NCBI GenBank assembly: GCA_902464965.1
Contig: CABQLI010000014.1
Location: forward strand, 1 to 34,921
From: an uncultured Collinsella sp.
GTDB lineage: Bacteria > Actinomycetota > Coriobacteriia > Coriobacteriales > Coriobacteriaceae
Length of the DNA stretch: 34,921 nucleotides
Direction: 5' to 3'
The notes under the pieces were generated by a model, which saw only the letters and a program-made list of their open reading frames with translations, made no database searches and had not been told where the DNA came from. Positions 15,400 through 24,024 of the stretch are shown here, one piece after another. The position numbers were made by a program, and so were the translations under genes. Each line of letters begins with the position of its first letter. The stretch's first letter is position 1.

Positions 15400-15483
15400 T
15401 TTTCACACTTAGAGAGACTTGAAAGTGTGAAAAGTTTCGATTAGGCTTGCTGGCAAAGCCTTTGCCAGCAAGCCTAATCGAAA
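15400..15483 (+). repeat. two tandem inverted repeats upstream of the integrase gene
   Basis: The first is an 11-bp perfect inverted repeat, TTTTCACACTT (15400-15410) with AAGTGTGAAAA (15423-15433). Directly after it is a 23-bp perfect stem (15435-15457 with 15461-15483) with a 3-nt loop, containing TTAGGCTTGCTGGCAAA. It ends 8 bases before the integrase ribosome site. It could be an arm-type integrase site, an attenuator, or a block on read-through from the chromosome. Confidence 0.75.
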
Positions 15484-15501
15484 ATCTAACGAGGGATATG
15501 A

Positions 15502-16779
15502 TTGCAGGGATTGATAAAAAAGACCGCTCGCGGCACATCGGAATGCATCGATAAGAGCAAAGGCGTCTATCGGATTTATTTTTCCCTGGGAAAAGATCCG
15601 GAGACAGGACGGTACCGCCGTAGTCCGTCACGCAGGGTTCACTGCAGAAGCAAGAACCCGAAAAACTGGCCGAGTGAAGTCGCCAAGGCGCTGGAGGCCT
15701 ATAGAGCTGAACTTGAGGGCGCTTCCAACCGTGGCAATGGTCCTCTGGGCCTATCAGATTATGCGGACAGGTTTCACGCGAACAGGGAGTCGACCATGGG
15801 ATCACCTCTTGCTTATGAGCGTGAAGGTTTGGACATTCGTCACATACGCGAGCTGTTCGGCAATCCCGATCTCACTCGGCTTAAATCGGATGACGTTCGC
15901 ACTGCTTATGCCAAGGCTAGAAAAGAAGGCCGATTCAGCGAAAGTGAAATTCGCCGCATCCACATCAAGCTCAAACAGGTAATGGAGGATGCCGTCGATA
16001 ACGACCTCGTGGGCAAAAACCCTTGTAGGGGAGTGAAACTGCCCAAGCAGAATGTCGAGGCTCGTAAGGCGCTGAGCGCCGATGAGGCGGCAAGGCTTCT
16101 TGCGGTCCTTTTGGAGGAGAAGCCATCTTCCTTTATCACATGCACAATGCTTCTACTTCTCTGCGGTTTGAGGAAGGGGGAGGCCCTTGGTCTCTCATGG
16201 GAGGATTATGACCCCGACGCCAAGACTCTGAGGATAGTAAAGCAATATACGAACGACAGGACATTGAGGCCGCCTAAATCAAAGATGAGCAGGCGTAAGA
16301 TTTCGGTTGGAAATGAACTTGCCGACTATCTGGACAGGTGGAAAGCCATTCAGCGGAGTGAGTTCGATTCCTTTGCAGTGGGGCAGACTGGAGAAACGCC
16401 CATTGTCCATTCCATTGGGATCGTTGACGCCGCCAACGGCAAACGGGCTCTTGTGACCCGGATGGATGGACATAACTATTCAAGGGCGTTTAGGCTGTTT
16501 GCGGCGAAAAACGGCTTCGGTACTTTTAAGGAGAGCAGGGAAGTCATTGGGAGTGACGGCGTCAAACGTACCCGCTATACGGGTTATAGCGGGCTGAAGC
16601 CTCATGAGCTTAGACATACGCAAGCGACTTTGCTCGTTGGTGCCAATGCGGACATTAAGACGATCCAGGCGCGTTTGGGCCATGCTAGCCCATCGACGAC
16701 GCTGTCTATCTATAGCCACTTTATCGAGGCAAATGACCAGAAGGCAGCATCAGTGCTGGATGATTTGCTGAAGGGCTAA
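15502..16779 (+). CDS. int: tyrosine recombinase (site-specific integrase)
   Basis: 425 residues. It begins with an arm-binding-like domain (GVYRIYFSLGKDPETGRYRR), then a core-binding SAM-like domain (~80-180) and the catalytic domain. Catalytic residues visible: Arg224 (CGLRKGEALGL), His368-x-x-Arg371 (PHELRHTQATLL), His394 (RLGHASPSTT) and Tyr404 (SIYSHFIE). It catalyses recombination between tRNA-Thr attB and the element's attP. The start is TTG 15502 behind GAGGG; no in-frame ATG lies nearby. Its position next to attL is typical. Confidence 0.92.
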   Translation: MQGLIKKTARGTSECIDKSKGVYRIYFSLGKDPETGRYRRSPSRRVHCRSKNPKNWPSEVAKALEAYRAELEGASNRGNGPLGLSDYADRFHANRESTMGSPLAYEREGLDIRHIRELFGNPDLTRLKSDDVRTAYAKARKEGRFSESEIRRIHIKLKQVMEDAVDNDLVGKNPCRGVKLPKQNVEARKALSADEAARLLAVLLEEKPSSFITCTMLLLLCGLRKGEALGLSWEDYDPDAKTLRIVKQYTNDRTLRPPKSKMSRRKISVGNELADYLDRWKAIQRSEFDSFAVGQTGETPIVHSIGIVDAANGKRALVTRMDGHNYSRAFRLFAAKNGFGTFKESREVIGSDGVKRTRYTGYSGLKPHELRHTQATLLVGANADIKTIQARLGHASPSTTLSIYSHFIEANDQKAASVLDDLLKG

Positions 16780-16787
16780 AAAGGGCT

Positions 16788-16818
16788 AAAAAAGAGGCCC
16801 CTTTGGGGCCTCTTTTTT
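16788..16818. terminator. bidirectional terminator between convergent genes
   Basis: A perfect 14-bp stem (16788-16801 with 16805-16818): an A6 tract, GAGGCCCC, a TTT loop, GGGGCCTC, a T6 tract. It serves the integrase on the plus strand and the convergent gene on the minus strand, whose stop codon overlaps its edge. Confidence 0.92.
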
Positions 16819-17596
16819 AAGCGACATTGTTTCGGTAGATCATTGCGCCATATGGCGGCTCCAGCTCCATAGACTGATAGTAGCTGGCATCTAGAAGGTT
16901 GAAATAACAAATGATGGGGGCGGCTAGGTGCTCGTCCATATTTAGGTAATGTCCCTCATCATCTGTGACCAGTTTGACCTCGTCGCGCATCACGTCGGTC
17001 ATGCGGGGCCAGAGTTTGGTTGCGCGCTGCAATTTGTCCTTTTGACTGTACTCTCCGTTATGGAAGAAGGCAAAATGAGGCGCATCGTATTTTGCGCCGC
17101 CGCGAATTTCGATAATTCCGACCTGGCTGCAAGACTTCGCGCATTCCTCTGTTTCCAATAAAGTCCAAGAGGAGGGGAGGACAGCGTAATCGCCGCCGAG
17201 GAGATCGACCCGTCGCATTCCCTGGGGCCTCTCCTCTTTCTCGCAATATAAAGAGAAATGGTCGTGGAGCCTCTGGAATTGCTCTCGATAAAGTTCCAAT
17301 TGACTAAAACTCATTTCTTCTGATCCGTCAACGGGAAGGGCCTTCATTTCATTGGTGATTTGCCGAGCTTCCCTGAGGCACGCCTCATCGAGGGCCCTGG
17401 CGACCCTCGGCTGCAACCCCGTGAGCAGGTTGCATAGATAGTCGATAGCCTCGCCGGTGCTTCTGACTGATTCGGGGTTCTTGAGGCGTAGCTCTTCGAT
17501 TTTCTCCGGGGTCGTCGCCTGAACAGTTGTTCCGAACTTAATTTTCCGCATCTTACTTCCGGATAATGGTAAACGTCCCATAACCACTCCAATCAT
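16817..17596 (-). CDS. hypothetical protein with ribbon-helix-helix-like N-terminus
   Basis: Up to 259 residues. Start candidates are ATG 17596, 17581 and 17551; the last gives MRKIKFGTTVQATTPEKIEEL, a short beta strand followed by helices. With RSTGEAIDYLCNLL this resembles a ribbon-helix-helix DNA-binding fold, as in element-borne repressors. The rest (from ~90) is a soluble mixed domain (MRRVDLLGGDYAVLPSSW, APHFAFFHNGEY) that I do not recognise. It is convergent with int and divergent from the excisionase-like gene, the usual place for an element regulator. Function not assigned. Confidence 0.6.
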   Translation of the reverse strand: MIGVVMGRLPLSGSKMRKIKFGTTVQATTPEKIEELRLKNPESVRSTGEAIDYLCNLLTGLQPRVARALDEACLREARQITNEMKALPVDGSEEMSFSQLELYREQFQRLHDHFSLYCEKEERPQGMRRVDLLGGDYAVLPSSWTLLETEECAKSCSQVGIIEIRGGAKYDAPHFAFFHNGEYSQKDKLQRATKLWPRMTDVMRDEVKLVTDDEGHYLNMDEHLAAPIICYFNLLDASYYQSMELEPPYGAMIYRNNVA

Positions 17597-17843
17597 CGTT
17601 ATATATATATTAAATCAGTCAGACAATAAAGTCTATACAGTCAGAAAGTGAATTAGAAATTAGAACTGTAACTAGATATGATTGTGCAACAGACAGTGTT
17701 ACAATATAAACAGTAAGCGCCTGACCAGCTTGTTTGAAAGGAGTTATTTTATTTTCGGTCATTGATTAAAAAGCCGCCCGCCCTTCCCTATCTAAGTTTG
17801 GCGACGAAGGGGGAGGGGCGAGCTAGCCTGAAAGGATTCTACC

Positions 17844-18098
17844 ATGATTGTAGAGCCTGAACCGTACGCTGCCGTACAAGCATCAACTGCGGTTTCTTCT
17901 GATTCCAACTTGGGCCGCGAGCGCCTTCTTGGCATCGCTGAAGTGTGCAAGATAACCGGCTTGAGTCCGGTTACGGCCTCGAAGATGATGAAGGAGAGCG
18001 GGCGCGCGATTGCGTTGCACCGCCGCATTTACATCCTTGAATCGAGCTTCTTTGCATACCTCCATGAATTGGAGGCGAGCGAACCGTGCCGGCTTTAA
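17844..18098 (+). CDS. excisionase-like / helix-turn-helix DNA-binding protein
   Basis: 84 residues. RLLGIAEVCKITGLSPVTASKMMKES (28-53) is a MerR/AlpA-type helix-turn-helix, followed by ALHRRIYILESSFFAYLHELEA, typical of small excisionases and element regulators. ATG 17844 follows CTGAAAGGA. The 3' end overlaps the ATPase gene by 13 bases, so the two are translationally linked. It could direct excision or activate the mobilisation genes; the sequence does not decide. Confidence 0.68.
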   Translation: MIVEPEPYAAVQASTAVSSDSNLGRERLLGIAEVCKITGLSPVTASKMMKESGRAIALHRRIYILESSFFAYLHELEASEPCRL

Positions 18099-18952
18099 AT
18101 CCCATGAGCGTCGGCCTCGACGAGACCGCCTTGCGTATCTTAAAGAATAGGCCGCTTGGGCATATCGAACACGGTGCGCTGGATACTATCCTCGGAGGTC
18201 TTCGTCAATACCTGTGCATCGTCCCCGGCGGACCCGGTACGGGTAAAACAACGTTTATGCAGCAAATCGCCGACGGATGGGCCATTGCTGGCCATCCGGT
18301 GGTCATCTTTGAGGGCGAGCTCGGGCGAGACAGCATGCTCGCGAAGAGCCTCACCCGCATCTCGGGCGGCGAGCTCACGCACGATGATATGAACGGCGAT
18401 GGCATGTCTGAGGACAAACGCGGGCTCTTCGAGAAGGTTCTCGACATTTACGCCCGCAGCATCGCCGAGCGAATGTATATCATTCCTGGTGAAATTAAAT
18501 ATGCCGGGATGCGAAAGGCAATCGAAGAGGTTGCCGATAAACATGGCGAACCGCCACTGGTTATTGTTGATTACGCGCAAATCGTCTCTTTGCCGCAGGA
18601 ACTGCGCATTGCCGACGAGCGTATCGGCCTCAAGCTCGTCGCTTCCGAGCTCCGCCGAATCGTGGATGAGGCCCATTGTCCGCTCTTCGCTATCTCATCA
18701 ATTAACCGCGTTAATTACGACAAGCAGACCACCGGGCTTCAGGCGATAGGCGGGTGCAACATGTTCGAGTATTCGGCAGATCTCGTTATGTCGCTTTCTA
18801 TTAAGGGCGATAAGCCCGAAGAGCGTAATGCCAATATGTTGCTTAAAAAACGGCCCGTCATTGCTTCAATCACAAAGAACCGTTACGGTTCCTGCGGTAT
18901 TGTCGAGTTTGAGTTCAACGCACCAGCAGCGATGTTTACCGAAATCGGCTAA
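18086..18952 (+). CDS. DnaB/RecA-fold ATPase (replicative-helicase-like)
   Basis: 288 residues. Walker A VPGGPGTGKTTFM (47-58), Walker B PPLVIVDYAQIVSLP (156-170, Asp162), and a later SSINRVNYDK...GGCNMFEYSADLVMSL segment are like the C-terminal helicase domain of DnaB or RepA-type plasmid helicases. The DnaB N-terminal domain is missing. GTG 18086 is preferred because GGAGG lies 10 bases upstream; ATG 18104 has no ribosome site. It probably helps replicate the excised element or its transferred strand. DnaC/IstB-type loaders are a weaker alternative. Confidence 0.75.
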   Translation: MPALNPMSVGLDETALRILKNRPLGHIEHGALDTILGGLRQYLCIVPGGPGTGKTTFMQQIADGWAIAGHPVVIFEGELGRDSMLAKSLTRISGGELTHDDMNGDGMSEDKRGLFEKVLDIYARSIAERMYIIPGEIKYAGMRKAIEEVADKHGEPPLVIVDYAQIVSLPQELRIADERIGLKLVASELRRIVDEAHCPLFAISSINRVNYDKQTTGLQAIGGCNMFEYSADLVMSLSIKGDKPEERNANMLLKKRPVIASITKNRYGSCGIVEFEFNAPAAMFTEIG

Positions 18953-18954
18953 TT

Positions 18955-19230
18955 ATGGAGCCCGGACCCTACATTGGTGGATACCGGGCTCCCAATCCAT
19001 GCTTGTCGTCCGATGAGCTCGCGCGCGCCGAGAACAGGGATCTTCCTCTGCTCTCGGCTGATGAGCTCATTTGGGAATGGAAGCGCCTGCTCGATGCTCT
19101 CGATATCTATAGAGAACAATGGCGACCATACCGTATATATCTCGGCAGCTTGCCGGGAGTCCCCTTCGATGTCTGGGCGAGGGTGAGGATTGGGCGCATC
19201 GGTCAGATGCTCCAAACAATTTCAACTTAA
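18955..19230 (+). CDS. hypothetical protein, 91 residues
   Basis: It starts 2 bases after the ATPase stop, which suggests coupled translation, although no ribosome site is visible. LSADELIWEWKRLLDALDIYREQWRPYRIYLGSLPG is helix-rich and aromatic. No family recognised. The position between the helicase-like gene and mobC suggests a role in the element's replication or transfer, but this is context only. Confidence 0.5.
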   Translation: MEPGPYIGGYRAPNPCLSSDELARAENRDLPLLSADELIWEWKRLLDALDIYREQWRPYRIYLGSLPGVPFDVWARVRIGRIGQMLQTIST

Positions 19231-19247
19231 TAAAAGGGGCGGGGCCG

Positions 19248-19616
19248 ATGCGTCGGCCCCGCTCGGATTGGATGGTTATGACTTCCATGAATACGCATAT
19301 CAACGTACGGATGAGTGAGTCGCAGCGTAAGGCTATCGAGGAGAAGGCGGCGGCCATGAACATGCCGGCGTCCTCCTTCATGCGCGATGCCGCCCTGCTC
19401 TGCGGCGAGAAGCCGGTCAGGGTCGCCGACGCGGGGGAACTTGCCGGTATCAGGACTGAGTTGAAGAAGATCGGCACGAACCTCAACCAGGCGGTCCGCG
19501 CCCTCAACACCTACGGGTCCGATCCGGTCGTCCTCAATAATCTCAACCGGGCGACATCAATCGTCTCGACGGCGGTGGGCTGGGTCAACGACCTACTCGC
19601 CCGTGCGAGAGAGTAG
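19248..19616 (+). CDS. mobC: MobC-family relaxosome accessory protein
   Basis: 122 residues. THINVRMSESQRKAIEEKAAAMNMPASSFMRDAAL (16-50) is a ribbon-helix-helix DNA-binding region. LKKIGTNLNQAVRALN is the conserved MobC signature. MobC proteins bind near oriT and help the relaxase open the strands. ATG 19248 is chosen because AAAAGGGG lies a good distance upstream; other Met codons follow at 19272 and 19287. The stop abuts the coupling-protein gene. Confidence 0.85.
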   Translation: MRRPRSDWMVMTSMNTHINVRMSESQRKAIEEKAAAMNMPASSFMRDAALLCGEKPVRVADAGELAGIRTELKKIGTNLNQAVRALNTYGSDPVVLNNLNRATSIVSTAVGWVNDLLARARE

Positions 19617-19625
19617 GTGGTTCTC

Positions 19626-21530
19626 GTGAAGGAGAAGCTGGTCATGGCGCTGGTTTTCGCAGCGCTGCTTACCGCGGGGTTTGCGCCACTTATCGCCATT
19701 CCCCTCGATTGCATGATCCTCGGATTTCCAATCGAGCTGAGCTCGATCGGATTCACCCTGAGCGTGGATAACACCATTTGGTGGTGGATTAACGTGGGGC
19801 CTCATTGCGTCCCTGGCTGCCTCGCCTCGTTCGCGCTGTTCCTGTCGGTATTCGTGCTCATGCAGCTATCGGCTTCCTCGAAGGAGCGAGCCGCCGACGG
19901 AGGTGTACTTGGGGAGGCGCGGGTGAAAACGGGGCCGGAGACCATCCGGGGCTCGGAGATTTGGGACGGGCACGGACAGCCGAAAAGCAGAGGATTCGTG
20001 TACGGGTTTGAGAAGACGCTGTTCGGCTCCAAGTATCTGTTCGAACCGAGGCGGCACATGTTCCTCGACGGCTCAACGGGTGCCGGAAAATCAAGATCGC
20101 TGCTGATCCCGACAATTGATCTGCTGACGTATGGGGCGGATGACGGGGAATCGAGGCCGCAGACCATTATCGTGTCCGATGTGAAGAGTGAGCTCATCGA
20201 GTTGACGGGCGACGAGCTGGAGCGTCGCGGGTACCGGGTGCTTCTGCTGGACGCCCAGCATCCCGAGAAGAGCGACACGTTCAATCCACTGGAAATGGTC
20301 GATAGGCTCGCGAACGGGGGGAATCTGCCGGGGGCTGAGCAGGCCGCGGATGCCGTCGCCCGTACGCTCATCGCCGGGGAGGGCGATGCGAAGGCGAGCC
20401 ACTGGACGGAATCCGCGCGGTCGCTGCTCGCCGCGACGATCCTTCTGGTCGTGCTGGACGAGGGCTGCCCGCGGGGCTGCAAGCACCTCGCGACGGTCTA
20501 CCACATCATGTGCCTGGGGACGGAGGGGGCCGGCGAGGATCCGTGTGAGCCGCTGAAGGGCCTGTTCCGTTCCCTGCCGCAGGGGCATCCGGCCCGCTCG
20601 CGTGCCTCACAGTTCATCTCGAGCGGCGGCAACGAGCTGAGGAGCATCGTTTCCACGCTAAAGGTCAACCTGAGGATCTACGCTTCGGCGCCGATTGCGC
20701 GAATGGTCTCGGGCGATGATATCGATCCGAGTAGAATCCTGAGCGAGAAGACCGCGCTGTTCCTCCACGTGATGGACGAGGGCTCCCCCTACAACGCGAT
20801 CGCGGCGGTCCTGTTCGAGCAGCTCTACGCTGCCGTGTATTCCATCGCGGACGCAGCTGGTGGAAAGCTGCCGCGGCCGGTGTCCATCCTCGGCGACGAA
20901 TGGGGGAACCTGCCGAAGGTCGAGTGCCTGCCTAGCCTTCTCAGCCTTGGGCGCTCGTACGACCTGTTCTGGATGGGCGCAGTCCAGAACATCTCTCAGC
21001 TGAACAAGTACGGCGAGCGCGACGGACGGAAGAAGATCCTGGCAAACTGCGGCGTCAAGGTCGCCATGAAACTGGGCGAGGCCGAGGACCGCCAGTATTT
21101 CACCGAGCTAGTCGGGAAGACGACGCGGCACACCATGGGAACCAGCTCGAGCAGGGGGCCTTCGGGCGGTACGGGGTCGACATCCTACAGCGAGCACGCC
21201 GACGACCTGATTCATCCTTGGGAGTGGACGGAGATGTCCCCCGACAAGGACGGCGTCATCGTGGTGAAGACCGCGGAGAACGGCGTGGGCAGGGAACATG
21301 CGGGGTGCTTCCGGGCCCCTGTCTGCGATTGCACGCGGATGCCGACGAAGGAGCACTTCGATCTGGGGACGCGCGAGCACGAGGCGGCCAAGAGGATGGA
21401 ATACCAGGCCAGGCTGATATCAAGGCAAATGGGTCGGGAGGACGGCGTCGATCTCTGGACTCCCGAATTCGAGGAAGAGGCCGCGGAGCCGCCTGTTGCC
21501 GACGGATGGTCCGGCCTCTTCGTCGACTGA
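19626..21530 (+). CDS. type IV coupling protein (VirD4/TraG family)
   Basis: 634 residues. Two N-terminal membrane segments (~6-26 and ~63-81) anchor a cytosolic hexameric ATPase that delivers the relaxase-DNA complex to a type IV channel. Walker A LDGSTGAGKSRS (147-158); IIVSDVKSELIELTGDELE and SDTFNPLEMV are TraG landmarks; Walker B PVSILGDEWGNLPKVE. Start GTG 19626 is preferred because AGGTGG lies 5 bases upstream; GTG 19617, abutting the mobC stop, is the alternative. An acidic C-terminal tail follows the ATPase. Carrying a T4CP but no other T4SS genes is typical of some mobilizable elements. Confidence 0.9.
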   Translation: MKEKLVMALVFAALLTAGFAPLIAIPLDCMILGFPIELSSIGFTLSVDNTIWWWINVGPHCVPGCLASFALFLSVFVLMQLSASSKERAADGGVLGEARVKTGPETIRGSEIWDGHGQPKSRGFVYGFEKTLFGSKYLFEPRRHMFLDGSTGAGKSRSLLIPTIDLLTYGADDGESRPQTIIVSDVKSELIELTGDELERRGYRVLLLDAQHPEKSDTFNPLEMVDRLANGGNLPGAEQAADAVARTLIAGEGDAKASHWTESARSLLAATILLVVLDEGCPRGCKHLATVYHIMCLGTEGAGEDPCEPLKGLFRSLPQGHPARSRASQFISSGGNELRSIVSTLKVNLRIYASAPIARMVSGDDIDPSRILSEKTALFLHVMDEGSPYNAIAAVLFEQLYAAVYSIADAAGGKLPRPVSILGDEWGNLPKVECLPSLLSLGRSYDLFWMGAVQNISQLNKYGERDGRKKILANCGVKVAMKLGEAEDRQYFTELVGKTTRHTMGTSSSRGPSGGTGSTSYSEHADDLIHPWEWTEMSPDKDGVIVVKTAENGVGREHAGCFRAPVCDCTRMPTKEHFDLGTREHEAAKRMEYQARLISRQMGREDGVDLWTPEFEEEAAEPPVADGWSGLFVD

Positions 21531-21556
21531 CGGCGGTTTTTGAAGGGAGTTGGAAA

Positions 21557-22492
21557 ATGACCGCAATCAAGCAGGCGAGCGTCATGAGCGGGGAGCACCT
21601 CCAAAACCTCAAGCGGTATTTCGATTGGGACAGGGAGAAAGTCCTGGACCACGATACCCAGCACATCATCGATGAGGATCGATGGTTCGAGGAAATGGAC
21701 GCCACCCGGGAGGCGGCCGGGCACAACCGGCCCGGGAAGCAGGGTGCAAGGTGCACGTACATGCAGCATCAGGTGATCGGCTTCAACCCGGACGAGTGCT
21801 CCTGCAACGGCGGGCCGATGACGCCCTCGCGTTGCATGGAGTACGCGAGGGACTACATCGCCAAGCGCTATCCCAACCAGGAGATCGTGATTGTGCTGCA
21901 TGAGGAGAGGTGCAGGTCGGATGGATCGGCCCGATTCGCCGCTCACCTCGCCATCAATAGGACGGACCTCGAGACTGGGCGGCGTCTGAACGACGGGCCG
22001 GCGAGGGCGGCGGCGAAATCCCGCGTGAGAACGGTGGAGGAGCTCGATACGAAGTACGGCCTGAGCCAGCTCGAAAGGGGCCTCTCGAACTCGAAGGTGC
22101 ACGCGCGCCAGCCCGGTCGCGAGGAGCGCGAGATGGCAAAGAAGGGGAGATCCGACAAATCCGAGAACGCAAGGGTCCGAGCGATTGTCGCCCAGAGGGC
22201 AGAGGAGGTCGGGAGGCTCAAGAGCTGCCCCGACCGCTTCGGAGAGTTTGCAAGGCGGTTGGAATCGGATGGGATCGAGATCGCCCGATCCAAGCGGGGG
22301 GCGCTGCAATACCGCTATCACTCGGAGTCCCTCGGCAAGACGAGGAAGATCAACGGCGCGAGGCTCGGCTACGCCGTCAACCGCTCGACCGGGCGGATTA
22401 TGAGGTTCACGGCAAGGGGAATCGACCTTGCCATACGGGCCGCGTGGGAGCTGGCTCGCGAGGGTGTGGATGACGAAAGAGGCCGGGACTGA
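21557..22492 (+). CDS. relaxase / mobilisation nuclease (MobP/MobQ-like, atypical)
   Basis: 311 residues from ATG 21557 (GGGAG upstream); the frame is open into the coupling-protein gene but only this part has protein character. CTYMQHQVIGFNPDECSCNGGPMTPSRCMEYARDYIAKRYP and LHEERCRSDGSARFAAHLAINRTDLETGRRLN follow the layout of relaxase motifs. However, the usual HxDxxHxH cluster is reduced to His115 and His130. The C-terminal CPDRFGEFARRLESDGIEIARSKRGALQYRY resembles the accessory region of MobA-type relaxases. It would nick oriT and lead the strand into a recipient. The catalytic tyrosine is uncertain; Tyr21 is one candidate. Confidence 0.75.
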   Translation: MTAIKQASVMSGEHLQNLKRYFDWDREKVLDHDTQHIIDEDRWFEEMDATREAAGHNRPGKQGARCTYMQHQVIGFNPDECSCNGGPMTPSRCMEYARDYIAKRYPNQEIVIVLHEERCRSDGSARFAAHLAINRTDLETGRRLNDGPARAAAKSRVRTVEELDTKYGLSQLERGLSNSKVHARQPGREEREMAKKGRSDKSENARVRAIVAQRAEEVGRLKSCPDRFGEFARRLESDGIEIARSKRGALQYRYHSESLGKTRKINGARLGYAVNRSTGRIMRFTARGIDLAIRAAWELAREGVDDERGRD

Positions 22493-22788
22493 CTTTCATA
22501 TCTGAGGTCCGTGCAACAGCCGGTAAGCCTGTTGCACGGTTCTGCGGGAGCGACTTTGGAGCGGTTCGCACATCCCGGCTTCGGCCGGGCAAGATATTCC
22601 GTTGCACGGAATACATATCTTGCATGCCCCGAGAAGCGTAGGCCGAATCGACCGGAGTGCAACGGGACAGGTGAGCGGAGGCGCAGTGATGGCGGCCCGG
22701 GGTTCCAAGGGGACTCGTCCCTTTGGCGCGAAGGGGTCCGGGGATGGCGCGAGACATCCCCGTGAAACGCCGCGACGGGCACGCCCCT
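22493..22788. other. gene-free region after the relaxase; oriT candidate at 22511-22623
   Basis: Three nested inverted repeats follow the relaxase: GTGCAACAG/CTGTTGCAC (22511-22519, 22529-22537); CCCGGC-TTCG-GCCGGG (22574-22589); and GCAAGATAT/ATATCTTGC (22589-22597, 22615-22623) enclosing TATTCCG/CGGAATA (22595-22601, 22607-22613). The loop of the first contains CCGGTAAG, which recalls the nic region of MobQ plasmids. Such structure next to mob genes is expected of an origin of transfer. The rest, to 22788, shows no convincing gene. Confidence 0.45.
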
Positions 22789-22888
22789 GTTAGCGTCAAT
22801 CTAATTTTCACCAGTTTCACTAATCAAACGCGCCGTTCGCGCAAAGGCGGCTTCACCGCTTGCGCTAACGTATTTTCACCGATTCCGG

Positions 22889-23680
22889 TCACGCCTTGAC
22901 GGGTCCGTCCCTCGGCAGGTCCTTCAGCCTGTAGGACCTGCCGGCTATCTTGACCAGGTGGCAGTGGTGGCAGTGGTGGCACACCCTGTCCGCGATCGCG
23001 CTCGCCGCCACGTCGTCCCCGAACACCCTACCCCAGCCGCCGATCCCCACTTTGGTGGTGATCGTCGAGCGCTGCTCGTAGCGCCTCGATATCAGCCGGA
23101 ACAGCAGGTCCGCGCCCGCGCTGCCGACGTCGAGGTAGCCGAGCTCGTCGATGATGAGCAGCCTCGAGTGGGCGTAGTACCTGAGCCTCTTCTTGAGGAT
23201 GCCGCGCGACGAGGCGTCCTCCAGGTCCTCGACGAGCCGGGCGCAGTCCACGAACCTGACCTCGCGCCCCGCCCTGACCGCCTCGATGCCCAGCGCGACG
23301 GCGAGGTGCGTCTTGCCCACGCCGGGGCTCCCACGAACAGGACGTTCTCGGCCCGCTCCACGAACCTGAGGGTCGCGAGCTCCTCGATCTCGGCGCGCGG
23401 GACCGACGGCTGGAAGTCCCAGTCGAAGTCCGCCAGCCCCTTGACGTAGGGGAACCCCGACGACCGTATGCGCTGGCTGGTGATCCTGACCTCCCGGGCG
23501 GCGACCTCGGCGCGCGTCATCTCCTCGAGGGCGGAGGCGAAGCCCCGCTCGCCCGCGGCGACCATCCTCACGTAGTCGGGCAGGGACGCCGCCATCTCGT
23601 GCAGCCCGAGCGCGGAGAGGTCGACCTCGCCAGGTCCATCGCGCGCCACAGCCGCGGCCTTGGCGACCTGTCGTAGCATT
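22889..23680 (-). pseudogene. istB: istB-type IS21 ATPase, frameshifted
   Basis: Two overlapping minus-strand frames together make one IstB. The first reads LSALGLHEMAASLPDY to FVERAENVLFVG. The second continues PGVGKTHLAVALG, LLIIDELGYLDV, the RYEQRSTI region and AGRSYRLKDLP to the stop at 22889. The switch falls inside the Walker A loop near 23330, where the run reads GTGGGAGCCCC and one G appears to be missing. IstB assists IstA in target selection. No istA lies upstream; instead the reading frame abuts an ISL3 fragment. Confidence 0.8.
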
Positions 23681-23821
23681 CGCTGCCCTCCCGCAGACGG
23701 GGCACCGCAGCCCGAAACTCGTCCACGGCCTGACGCCGACGATTATCCTGCCGCCGTCGATGCTGGCGTACTCGATCACGGTGTGGACCAGCGCGAGCGC
23801 GCGGCTTAGTATCCTGTTCAT
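23636..23821 (-). pseudogene. ISL3-family transposase, N-terminal fragment
   Basis: The minus strand from 23821 reads IDGGRIIVGVRPWTSFGLR then CPVCGR, the zinc-finger-like start of ISL3 transposases. After a frame change it continues as SECYDRSPRPRLWRAMDLA and then runs into istB sequence. The catalytic domain is gone. The frame change suggests long decay. Confidence 0.6.
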
Positions 23822-23879
23822 GCGTCAGGGCCTTTCCGGTAGGTTGATGTAGCAAGCGAAATCCTACCCTGCCCGGCGC

Positions 23880-23908
23880 GGAAACGGCCCCCTCTCGGGG
23901 CCGTTTCC
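23880..23908. terminator. GC-rich hairpin at the boundary between IS remnants and RiPP cargo
   Basis: A 12-bp perfect stem GGAAACGGCCCC (23880-23891) with GGGGCCGTTTCC (23897-23908), 5-nt loop, followed only by CTTAT. It may act as a weak terminator that insulates the cargo operon from upstream transcription. Confidence 0.5.
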
Positions 23909-24024
23909 CTTATATGCGGAACTTTTTTGCATCCACCTGCGGAAAAATTGATGTCTCGCCCACAGAAACTACCGAAGAGCCTAAAATCGGCTCTTATTCA
24001 AACAGACACAAGGAGGGATTAATT

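Larger units (their letters stand above)
22789..23850 (-). mobile_element. mosaic of decayed IS21- and ISL3-type insertion sequences
   Basis: The left edge has IS21-style terminal repeats: TGTTAGCG followed by two ATTTTCACC copies 68 bases apart (22804, 22872). A frameshifted istB follows. To its right lies the 5' fragment of an ISL3-type transposase and its probable end (GGGCCTTTCCGGTAGG, about 23831). istA and most of the ISL3 transposase are absent, so neither IS is functional. Confidence 0.7.

Noticed and set aside
17773..17820. GC-rich CCGCCCGCCC / GGGGGAGGGGCG pairing as a terminator
   Set aside because: The arms match imperfectly and no T-run follows; left uncalled.
22958..23449. Plus-strand frame opposite istB
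   Set aside because: Shadow of the IstB coding sequence with no family match.
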